Assembly: GCF_021347895.1 (NCBI RefSeq)
Contig: NC_067123.1
Location: forward strand, 41,541,527-41,605,526
Length of the DNA stretch: 64,000 nucleotides
Direction: 5' to 3'
Source: Acanthochromis polyacanthus
Taxonomy: Eukaryota; Chordata; Actinopteri; Pomacentridae
Below the pieces are notes generated by a model, which did no database searches, was not told the DNA's origin, and saw nothing but the letters and a program-made list of their open reading frames with translations. How positions within the stretch are numbered: position 1 is the stretch's first letter; the number at the start of each line of letters is the position of its first letter. Positions 52,352 to 61,959 of this stretch are shown here, in pieces. The translations under genes and the position numbers were made by a program.

Positions 52352-52391
52352 ATAAGAGGTGAAGTATTCTGGGTCCATGTCTTGGTTTTAT
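52352..52391 (-). promoter_or_regulatory. Annexin leader exon 2 with upstream ORF
   Basis: Acceptor ACGTTTTCAG, donor TAT|GTAAGT. Contains ATG (52376-52378) in good context (GACATGG). Spliced to 50854 it reads MDPEYFTSY-GY and stops (TAA 50846-50848), 11 nt before the annexin ATG, so it is probably a uORF. Confidence 0.55.
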
Positions 52392-52753
52392 CTGAAAACG
52401 TGAACAAATACAAAAAGGTGAAACTGAAAATGATTTTAACAGCACAGACAATAATAAAAATACATATATCATGAGCATAGATAGTAATAAAAACACAAAT
52501 ATCATCCTCAGAGACAGAAAATGCTCAAAAATTCTGAAAACATGGACAAATACTGTCAAAAACATGAAACTGAAAATGATTTCAACCACACAGACAGCAA
52601 TAAAACACAAATTTAATGAGCATAGATAGCAATTAAAACACATATCATCCTCAAACACAGAAAATGTGAACTTTACTTGAAGTTTTAGATCATTAAGATG
52701 CTAAAACCTCAGCTGTTGACATGTATTCACAAAGAATTTCTTATTTTTCTCAC

Positions 52754-52825
52754 CTGTAACAGACTCGGAGGCAGCTGGAGGAGGGTGTGGAGGGTATTTC
52801 GCAGTACTTTTACAACCCCCTGTAA
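52754..52825 (-). promoter_or_regulatory. Probable non-coding first exon of the annexin gene
   Basis: Minus strand ends CGAGTCTGTTACAG|GTGAGA, a strong donor. Upstream sequence (52830-52985) is GC-richer with an inverted CCAAT (52882-52886). The 5' end is not determined. Confidence 0.45.
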
Positions 52826-52989
52826 TCTGCCTGTACTTCAGTCCCACCTCTGCACCGCCACACCTGGCCGTCGGTCCTCGGCCAATCAGAGCTCGGGATG
52901 GTCGGGGCTTTGAAAACGCTGACGCTCTCTGGGAAGCAGGAATCCGGACAGTCGGGTTTGTTTACGCTTCTACAGTCTGCCCTTTGTGA

Positions 52990-53730
52990 ACCCAAAACAA
53001 ACTGAAGTGAGGAAGTGTTTCACTGAAGGATGAGCTCTGGAGTTTTTCACCAAGTGAGAGGAAATCTGATAAAGGAAGCCGTCAGGCTGCATGCCAGGAA
53101 GGTTCAAACTGTGGTTTCAGGGCGTGTTGTTAAAGTAGAACATCTTTTGGCTCTGAAACCAGGACAAACCCGCAGAGCAAACAACAGGAGTTCCTGGTGA
53201 TAAAAATCTGATCTAAATAAAAGTCATTCAGGTGAGAAAACACCTGAAACATGACAAAAGGTCCAGAGATGCCTTCATGCTTAAAGAATTCCAACAGAAG
53301 AAGCTCAGAAATATCATGAATCCGTTGTATAAATGTGTTTTTATGTCAGTTTTAATCTTTTAATCCAGTTTCTACCTGCAGAGCTCTCAGTAACATGAGA
53401 CCAATGTGGTTACCACAAACAAAGCTCCTACACTCTAAAAAAACATTACAGGAACCTGTTCCGTAACTGAATGCACATCTGCAGGATATAAATTACAGTT
53501 TAATCTTTTAAATAAACCTTATGAGAATTTTATTTTGATGCTCAACAGAATAATGTTGCATCAGTTGCAATATTGCAACATTTTCTGTTATTTAAGCTCA
53601 GATTGGTTGATTTAAAGCTAAATTTAAGTTGAAGTAACTTCATGGAATTGGATTCACAACTTCACATTTATTCACTTTAAATTCAGAATTTTAAGTTCAA
53701 TCTCTTATTTGGTAATTTGGTGTGTGTGTA
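52990..53730. other. Intergenic stretch between annexin and CRYBG genes
   Basis: Includes weak LINE-like words near 53560-53660; otherwise nothing recognised. Confidence 0.4.
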
Positions 53731-53734
53731 TATA

Positions 53735-54700
53735 TATATGGCCCAAAATAAGTCTCCATTCGGATTTAACTGATCAAATAGGTGAGATCCTTCCATTGGA
53801 TAATTACTGCAGTGATGACAACTTCTTTAACTCTAGCTGATGCAGTGAGGAGCTTCCATGTTGGAAGACAAATCCTGTGGTCATGAAAGGATGTTAATCT
53901 GTCTCAGAAGGGTCAAATTATTGGCCTGCATCAAGCAAAGAAAACTAAGGAGATGAAACGACTAAAATCAGGTTAAGAATCGTCCAGCGTATTATTAAAA
54001 CCTGAAGGATAGTGGAGAACCATCATCTTCTGGAACAAACTCTTAGATGATGGTAGGAAATCAACAGTAGAACTCATGGCTGTTCAATAGTGAAAGTAAG
54101 AGCAAACTCAAAGGATTGGGACTAAACAGCTGTAGCTCTAAAACCACTGATCAGTAAAAAAAAAAAAAAAGGCTTCAGTTTACTGTGGAGCATAAAGATT
54201 GGACTCTGGATCAATGGAAGAAGGTCATGTGGTCTGATGAGTCCAGATTTACCCTGCTCCAGAGTGATGGGGGCAGAAGTTTAGGTTTGGTTTTGGTCCA
54301 GAGTTTGTGCTGGTTTTAGACTTTCTTTAGGACTGGTTTTAGAGTGGATTCTGACTGGTTCTGAACATTTTTTGGACTGGTTTAGGTTTTATTTTGGTCC
54401 TGGTTTTAGACCTTTTAAGGACTGGTTTCAGACTGTCTTAAGCAGGTCTTTTTTTAACCCCAAGAACACCAAACCAACCATTGAGCATGGTGGTGGCAGT
54501 ATCATGCTCTGTGGAACTGGAGCTTTACACAAAGTAAGTGGAACAATGAAGAAGGAGAATTACCTCCACATTCTTCAGGAAAACCTAAAACTTATAGAAA
54601 CTCTGGAACTATTCCCAGTATGAAGGTAGAACTCTGATCATTGATAAAGTTACTGAAGATGAAGAACCAGATGATCTGAGGAGGTTTGGGGGGAAACTAA
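53735..54700 (+). mobile_element. Decayed Tc1-like transposon(s)
   Basis: Plus-strand debris shows SQKGQIIGLHQAK-like sequence (about 53900), a WSDESRFTLLQSDGG-like catalytic box (about 54230-54275) and, further on, IEHGGGSIMLCGTGALHKVS (about 54480-54540). The two parts have different styles, so two Tc1 families may be mixed. No ends or ORF survive. Confidence 0.75.
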
Positions 54701-54808
54701 CAGAACGTTTAAAGTATTCATAGATGAATACATTGGAAGTTAAACATTTGAAAATCCTGAAGTTTCCTAAAACACAAGCACATCCATGGGTTTTTTCCTC
54801 TTCTTGTC

Positions 54809-54821
54809 TTTATTTTTTATT
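54809..54821 (-). terminator. Poly(A) signals of the CRYBG-type gene
   Basis: Two AATAAA hexamers on the minus strand (54809-54814 and 54816-54821), about 700 bp past the stop codon. Confidence 0.45.
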
Positions 54822-55169
54822 CAATATTTTTAAAACCTCTCCCTCTTACATAACAATAAACCTGTGCTATGAAATATGAACATACAGCTGATGCTGGTAA
54901 CATACGTGTTTCATGTAACATTTAGATCAAATATGTCCAGAAATAGAAGCAACCTGACAGAAACTGGACCAACAACCCGTGATAAACTGCAACGTTTCCC
55001 ATATTTATATATTAAAATATTAAAATCAGAACTTCTCTGGGCTTCTACACAGTCTTTGGCTTCATCCGTCCAGCGTCGACACAAAGAGTCCGATCTGCTT
55101 CACCAGCAGAACATTTGCATGAACTCAGGAGTCTCACAAACAAAGACTGTGGTTTGAATATTTAAAGGC

Positions 55170-55322
55170 ATCCAGGTGGAGGTCAGAGCCGTGGAGGAGG
55201 TCCAACCAGAACATCAGGTGGAGGTCCAACCAGAACATCAGGTGGAGGTCCAACCAGAACATCAGGTGGAGGTCCAACCAGAACATCAGGTGGAGGTCAG
55301 AGCCGTGGAGGAGGTCCAACCA
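55170..55322. repeat. 24-bp minisatellite in the CRYBG 3' UTR
   Basis: Four to five copies of AGGTGGAGGTCCAACCAGAA plus CATC. ORFs across it on both strands are repeat artefacts. Confidence 0.9.
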
Positions 55323-55514
55323 GAACCTGGGATGCATCTTGATGCTTTGCTGCTCCTCAGGATCCACAACAGAAACTCTGACTGAGGCACTTTTGTACAG
55401 AAATGAGAAAAGAAACTAACAAAACTACTTTTTTAAACAGAGTTCGTATCCCTTCGTTGAGTTCATGTTTGCTACAGTCCAGAAAACATCCCATAATGAT
55501 GTTGGTGTTTCCGT

Positions 55515-55603
55515 CTACAGCAGCTCGATCTCCCATTGCTGGCTCGGTCTCTCCTCGTTCTCGGGTAAAACCACCACATGGTCCTTATCGTAGCTCTTAC
55601 CGC
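55515..55603 (-). CDS. crybg2: CRYBG-type gene, last coding exon
   Basis: GKSYDKDHVVVLPENEERPS then QQWEIELL and TAG. Acceptor TTTTTGTCCAG. Confidence 0.85.
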
Positions 55604-58600
55604 CTGGACAAAAACATGACAAATACATTTAAAAATTTTAAGGAAGGAAAGAAATATTGTTTTTTTTATTGGTATATTGCAGTAAAATATCTGAAAACTT
55701 CTTCTGCCGCCACATTTATTTATACGTGTAGAGAAACATTATATATAGAGACAATAAAAAATATATGATAATGAAGTATAAACATATAAAACTATATGCA
55801 AATTATAGTATTATGTTTTATTATAATTAGTAGAATAATAGCATAATAGTAGTGAAAAATAGTAGATAATACTATATAAAGCATTAATAATACTATAATA
55901 GTATACTTTATAATATGAAGAAACACTTTAGCGATCCCTAAAGGGAAATTCTGCAGAAATGTATATAAACTTAAAAATAATAATTATAATAATAAATTCA
56001 GTATTATATCCAGCCATAGAACTACAGTGATTTAAAAAAAGTGATTTATTTTGCAGCTATAAATTTTATTATTTTAGATATTTGTTGTTGATTTTTTATT
56101 TATTTAATTTTTTCATTTATTTATTTATTTATTTACTGCAGGTTTTTTTGCTTAAAAACAGCCCAAAAATATTATAAATTAATTTCTTTTTTAAAAACAG
56201 TCTTGGTTTGTTTTTGTTATTTTTATTTTGTAGTGATTATCTGTGATTTATTTTTTGTGAAACAGGAAAAATCTGTAACTTTACCAAAATAAAATATCAT
56301 TTAGCAAACAAACAGTAAATAATTTGTTCTTATACAACATTTGACCATAAAATTATTCAGTTTTTGCTGCAAAAACATTTTATTTATCAGATATTTGTTG
56401 TTTTTAGAAGAAATTCCTGTTTATTCGGGATTTAAAAACTGTAAGCGATTTCTATTTTTCCTGTTTTGCTAAATCACAGTTAATAACTACAAAGAAAAAA
56501 AATAAGAACAGAAACAGAATAAAACTGTAATTACAAGATTCACAGAAAAAATAATGATGAATTTACATAAAATTGATTTTAAATCACAAAAAAGTCAAAG
56601 CAGTCAGCAGACGATGCGATGAGGAAGAACCGGCTTTATGCTTCAGCTTTGCATTTATTTTCTACAATTCTACAATTTCATTTAGCAGACGCTTTTGTCC
56701 AAAGCGATGTACAACACAAGCAAGAATTCAGACATAAGGAAAAACCTGTAGTAAGTGCAAAAAGTGCTTCAAGCTAAACGAACCTTTAACGTCCAGGACG
56801 ACTCCGGGGAAGGTCAGGCTGCTGATGAGTCCTCTGGTCTGAGCCGTCCACATCTGGATCGGCTGCCGGCTTTCCGTCCACAGAACCACCTTCGCTCCTG
56901 GTTCCACGTTCCCGACCACCTGGAGGCTCATGGTCGGAGAGAGCTGCAGCAGGAAGACACAAAAACAGCTCAGACTTCAGGAGAAACGGCTCAGACTTCA
57001 GGAGAAACGGCTCAGACTTCAGGAGAAACGGCTCAGACTTCAGGAGAAACGGCTCAGACTTCAGGAGAAAAGGCTCAGACTTCAGGAGAAAAGGCTCAGA
57101 CTTCAGGAGAAAAGGCTCAGACTTCAGGAGAAAAGGCTCAGACTTCAGGAGAAAAGGCTCAGACTTCAGGAGAAAAGGCTCAGACTTCAGGAGAAAAGGC
57201 TCGGACTTCAGGAGAAAAGGCTCGGACTTCAGGAGAAAAGGCTCGGACTTCAGGAGAAAAGGCTCGGACTTCAGGAGAAAAGGCTCGGACTTCAGGAGAA
57301 ACGGCTCAGACTTCAGGAGAAACGGCTCAGACTTCAGGAGAAACGGCTCAGACTTCAGGAGAAACGGCTCAGACTTCAGGAGAAACGGCTCAGACTTCAG
57401 GAGAAACGGCTCAGACTTCAGGAGAAACGGCTCAGGGAGAAAAGGCTCAGACTTCAGGAGAAAAGGCTCAGACTTCAGGAGAAAAGGCTCAGACTTCAGG
57501 AGAAAAGGCTCAGACTTCAGGAGAAAAGGCTCAGACTTCAGGAGAAAAGGCTCAGACTTCAGGAGAAAAGGCTCAGACTTCAGGAGAAAAGGCTCAGACT
57601 TCAGGAGAAAAGGCTCAGACTTCAGGAGAAAAGGCTCAGACTTCAGGAGAAAAGGCTCAGACTTCAGGAGAAAAGGCTCAGACTTCAGGAGAAAAGGCTC
57701 AGACTTCAGGAGAAACGGCTCAGGGAGAAAAGGCTCAGACTTCAGGAGAAAAGGCTCAGACTTCAGGAGAAAAGGCTCAGACTTCAGGAGAAAAGGCTCA
57801 GACTTCAGGAGAAAAGGCTCAGACTTCAGGAGAAAAGGCTCAGACTTCAGGAGAAAAGGCTCAGACTTCAGGAGAAAAGGCTCAGACTTCAGGAGAAAAG
57901 GCTCAGACTTCAGGAGAAAAGGCTCAGACTTCAGGAGAAAAGGCTCAGACTTCAGGAGAAAAGGCTCAGACTTCAGGAGAAAAGGCTCAGACTTCAGGAG
58001 AAAAGGCTCAGACTTCAGGAGAAAAGGCTCAGACTTCAGGAGAAACGGCTCAGACTTCAGGAGAAACGGCTCAGACTTCAGGAGAAACGGCTCAGACTTC
58101 AGGAGAAACGGCTCAGACTTCAGGAGAAACGGCTCAGACTTCAGGAGAAACGGCTCAGACTTCAGGAGAAACGGCTCAGACTTCAGGAGAAACGGCTCAG
58201 ACTTCAGGAGAAACGGCTCAGACTTCAGGAGAAACGGCTCAGACTTCAGGAGAAAAGGCTCAGACTTCAGGAGAAAAGGCTCAGACTTCAGGAGAAAAGG
58301 CTCAGACTTCAGGAGAAAAGGCTCAGACTTCAGGAGAAAAGGCTCAGACTTCAGGAGAAAAGGCTCAGACTTCAGGAGAAACGGCTCAGACTTCAGGAGA
58401 AACGGCTCAGACTTCAGGAGAAAAGGCTCAGACTTCAGGAGAAAAGGCTCAGACTTCAGGAGAAAAGGCTCAGACTTCAGGAGAAAAGGCTCAGACTTCA
58501 GGAGAAACGGCTCAGACTTCAGGAGAAACGGCTCAGACTTCAGGAGAAACGGCTCAGACTTCAGGAGAAAAGGCTCAGACTTCAGGAGAAAAGGCTCAGA

Positions 58601-61181
58601 CTTCAGGAGAAAAGGCTCAGACTTCAGGAGAAAAGGCTCAGACTTCAGGAGAAAAGGCTCAGACTTCAGGAGAAAAGGCTCAGACTTCAGGAGAAACGGC
58701 TCAGACTTCAGGAGAAAAGGCTCAGACTTCAGGAGAAAAGGCTCAGACTTCAGGAGAAAAGGCTCAGACTTCAGGAGAAAAGGCTCAGACTTCAGGAGAA
58801 AAGGCTCAGACTTCAGGAGAAAAGGCTCAGACTTCAGGAGAAAAGGCTCAGACTTCAGGAGAAAAGGCTCAGACTTCAGGAGAAAAGGCTCAGACTTCAG
58901 GAGAAAAGGCTCAGACTTCAGGAGAAAAGGCTCAGACTTCAGGAGAAAAGGCTCAGACTTCAGGAGAAAAGGCTCAGACTTCAGGAGAAAAGGCTCAGAC
59001 TTCAGGAGAAAAGGCTCAGACTTCAGGAGAAAGGCTCAGACTTCAGGAGAAAAGGCTCAGACTTCAGGAGAAACGGCTCAGACTTCAGGAGAAACGGCTC
59101 AGACTTCAGGAGAAAAGGCTCAGACTTCAGGAGAAAAGGCTCAGACTTCAGGAGAAAAGGCTCAGACTTCAGGAGAAAAGGCTCAGACTTCAGGAGAAAA
59201 GGCTCAGACTTCAGGAGAAAAGGCTCAGACTTCAGGAGAAAAGGCTCAGACTTCAGGAGAAAAGGCTCAGACTTCAGGAGAAAAGGCTCAGACTTCAGGA
59301 GAAAAGGCTCAGACTTCAGGAGAAAAGGCTCAGACTTCAGGAGAAAAGGCTCAGACTTCAGGAGAAAAGGCTCAGACTTCAGGAGAAAAGGCTCAGACTT
59401 CAGGAGAAAAGGCTCAGACTTCAGGAGAAAAGGCTCAGACTTCAGGAGAAAAGGCTCAGACTTCAGGAGAAAAGGCTCAGACTTCAGGAGAAAAGGCTCA
59501 GACTTCAGGAGAAAAGGCTCAGACTTCAGGAGAAACGGCTCAGACTTCAGGAGAAACGGCTCAGACTTCAGGAGAAACGGCTCAGACTTCAGGAGAAACG
59601 GCTCAGACTTCAGGAGAAACGGCTCAGACTTCAGGAGAAACGGCTCAGACTTCAGGAGAAAAGGCTCAGACTTCAGGAGAAAAGGCTCAGACTTCAGGAG
59701 AAAAGGCTCAGACTTCAGGAGAAAAGGCTCAGACTTCAGGAGAAAAGGCTCAGACTTCAGGAGAAAAGGCTCAGACTTCAGGAGAAAAGGCTCAGACTTC
59801 AGGAGAAAAGGCTCAGACTTCAGGAGAAAAGGCTCAGACTTCAGGAGAAAAGGCTCAGACTTCAGGAGAAAAGGCTCAGACTTCAGGAGAAAAGGCTCAG
59901 ACTTCAGGAGAAACGGCTCAGACTTCAGGAGAAACGGCTCAGACTTCAGGAGAAAAGGCTCAGACTTCAGGAGAAAAGGCTCAGACTTCAGGAGAAAAGG
60001 CTCAGACTTCAGGAGAAAAGGCTCAGACTTCAGGAGAAAAGGCTCAGACTTCAGGAGAAAAGGCTCAGACTTCAGGAGAAAAGGCTCAGACTTCAGGAGA
60101 AAAGGCTCAGACTTCAGGAGAAAAGGCTCAGACTTCAGGAGAAAAGGCTCAGACTTCAGGAGAAAAGGCTCAGACTTCAGGAGAAAAGGCTCAGACTTCA
60201 GGAGAAAAGGCTCAGACTTCAGGAGAAAAGGCAGGTAACGCTGGAGTTTTCGCAGGTCTTTGGTTTGTTTCAGTGCATGATCTGGTTTTAACCCTGCACT
60301 TTTAAAATACTTTTTTACAAATAATTTGACATTTTCCAACCTTTCCAAGTGTTTTCAACCTTTTTAAAAAACAATAAATGTTTAAAAAATTTCAACTTTT
60401 GATAGTTCTGACTTGTATCGCAGTGAAAAATGAGCCAACAGCGAGAAAAAAAAAAAATCACAAATGAAGCAAAAAAACATCCAGAAAACTGCTTGAAGTT
60501 AAAATAGAGCATAGAATACAAAAAATAACATTAGATGGTGAAAAAATATCTGATCGTTATGACAAAATAAGACATAGATATCTACTGAAATTATTATTAT
60601 TTAGCATGAGCAAATAAACTGAAAATCTGATCTTACAGCACTTTTTTGCACATTTTAAAATCTTTTTTACAGTTTGACATTGTCCAACTTCTCCAGAGGT
60701 TTTCTGCTTTGTTTTAAACAATAAATATTCAAAAAAAATTCAACTTTTGATATTTTTTAGTTATATTGCATTTGAAACATGAGGCAAAAATGACAAAAAA
60801 AAAACAACTAACAAAGCAAAAACCGTCCAGAAAACTGCTTCAAGTTTTATTTTACAGAAGCAAATAAACTGAAAAGCTGAACTTACAGCACATTTTTTGC
60901 ACTTTTAAATAAAAATAATACAAAACTTTTTCCAAGTGTTTTCTACTTTTTTAAATAATATTCAAATAAATTCAACTTGACTAGTTATATGCAGTGAAAA
61001 CTGAGAAAAGAAAAAACTCCACCTTGTTCTTGATGAGTCCGTCCTGATAGAACCAGATGTCGCTCATCGGTTCCACCTCCGGCGTCACAACGACTCGACC
61101 CGACTTCATCTCCTCCACGCCGCCCTGGACGGACAGGAAGTGACCTCGCTCTTTGTTCTTCACACGGAAAAAGTGACGTTT
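55515..61181 (-). CDS. crybg2: Beta/gamma-crystallin domain protein (CRYBG/AIM1 family), C-terminal ricin-B lectin domain; 5' part outside window
   Basis: Last three exons, minus strand: 61181-61023, 56943-56784, 55603-55515, GT-AG throughout with agreeing phases. They encode about 134 residues forming a beta-trefoil: HFFRVKNKERGHFLSVQGG, IWFYQDGLIKNK, MSLQVVGNVEPGAKVVLW, IQMWTAQTRGLISSL, VLDVKGGKSYDKDHVVVLP, and QQWEIELL before the stop. The three-fold pattern with (I/M)W and QQW matches the C-terminal domain of CRYBG1/2/3, actin-associated proteins with tandem beta/gamma-crystallin folds upstream. The crystallin repeats would lie beyond 64000. Choosing CRYBG2 over 1 or 3 rests only on its neighbourhood with CD52-like genes. 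Confidence 0.8.
55770..56640. other. AT-rich last intron of CRYBG-type gene
   Basis: ATTT/TTTA-rich sequence without recognisable elements. 56650-56710 has a TTTAGCAGACGCTTTTGTCC word common in teleost repeats. Confidence 0.5.
56784..56943 (-). CDS. crybg2: CRYBG-type gene, penultimate coding exon
   Basis: LSPTMSLQVVGNVEPGAKVV then LWTESRQPIQMW ... VLDVK. Acceptor TCCTGCTGCAG; the 21-bp array starts 24 bp upstream of it. Confidence 0.88.
56968..60232. repeat. Very long 21-bp minisatellite (about 155 copies)
   Basis: Unit GCTCAGACTTCAGGAGAAAC G or ...AAAAG. Runs of A-type and C-type units alternate in blocks. A CTCGGACTT variant forms one block (57200-57295). Two shortened units occur at about 57430 and 57720 and a 1-bp deletion at about 59030. 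Lies wholly in an intron of the CRYBG-type gene. Because 21 is a multiple of three and the unit has no stops, very long spurious ORFs appear in several frames. Confidence 0.97.
60240..61015. other. CRYBG intron remainder
   Basis: Two related blocks (about 60285-60500 and 60645-60850; shared words ATTCAACTTTTGATA, CCAGAAAACTGCTT, GAAAA-CTGA) indicate an old local duplication. No gene. Confidence 0.5.
61023..61181 (-). CDS. crybg2: CRYBG-type gene, antepenultimate coding exon
   Basis: KRHFFRVKNKERGHFLSVQG then GVEEMKSGRVVVTPEVEPMS and DIWFYQDGLIKNK; 53 codons, phase 0 at both ends. Acceptor TTCCTGCAG, donor AAG|GTGGAG. Confidence 0.9.
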
Positions 61182-61189
61182 CTGCAGGA

Positions 61190-61955
61190 AGAACAAACAC
61201 CAAAATATTTTGTTGTTGTTAAATCAGAGAGAAACGACACGAATATCGCACTTTTAAAAAGTGCAAGGCTGGTTTAAATGTGTATTTTGAGCTTAAAATC
61301 GGGACTGTTTTACATTATTTCAACATTTTTTAAGGAAAAATATAGATTTTTTAAAGACAAATTTAATGTTAAACAAGCCTTATGTCTCAAATTTGTCATT
61401 AAAAGTGGTAATTAAGTGACACAAAAATGTGAAATAGATGCTTCTGGAACAAATCCTTCATCTTCAGCTACAATTCTTCATATTTCAGGTCTGAGTTCAG
61501 GTCATCTAGTTCATATTATAATCCTTAACAGAAGCAGAACAGGTAATAAATCATCAACTTTATTTATTCTGCTCAATAATCAAGCAACAACTTTTGATTA
61601 TGCAGCTGTTTAAAAAGAAGAATTTAGCTTTTAAAGGGTGAAACATGACACAAGACGGGGCATTTGTTCATCTTGTGTCAAGTAAAAACAAACTAAAATC
61701 ACTTAAAGACAGATATTTAGGTCAAACATGGGGAAAACAAGGCATTCAGGAACTCAAACATGAAACATGTAGGAAAAATAAGGAAACTAGTGTACAGAAA
61801 ATGTGTAAATTGTTCTGATATTTACAATAAAAAGTATTAAAAAGTCTAAGTACAGTAGAAAAATCTAAATGAGCATATTTGAGGGTGTTGGTTTACAGGT
61901 AAATTTATGATATTATAGAAGCTATTTAGTGTTTTAAATGTTTTTGTTGTGGCTA
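61190..61955. other. CRYBG upstream intron, unique part
   Basis: Nothing recognised before the 43-bp array. Confidence 0.5.
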
Positions 61956-61959
61956 AAAT

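Noticed and set aside
52352..52378. MDPEYFTSY as the annexin N-terminus
   Set aside because: Spliced to the next exon it hits TAA (acceptor 50854) or goes out of frame (acceptor after ACCTATAG); the ATG at 50834 is in frame with the annexin core.
56755..60291. 1178-aa and 1102-aa plus-strand ORFs and a 441-aa minus-strand ORF made of AQTSGEK, RLRLQEK or LLKSEPF units
   Set aside because: They are translations of the 21-bp intronic minisatellite. The unit is a multiple of three with no stops, so several frames are open. The real gene is on the minus strand with exons outside the array.
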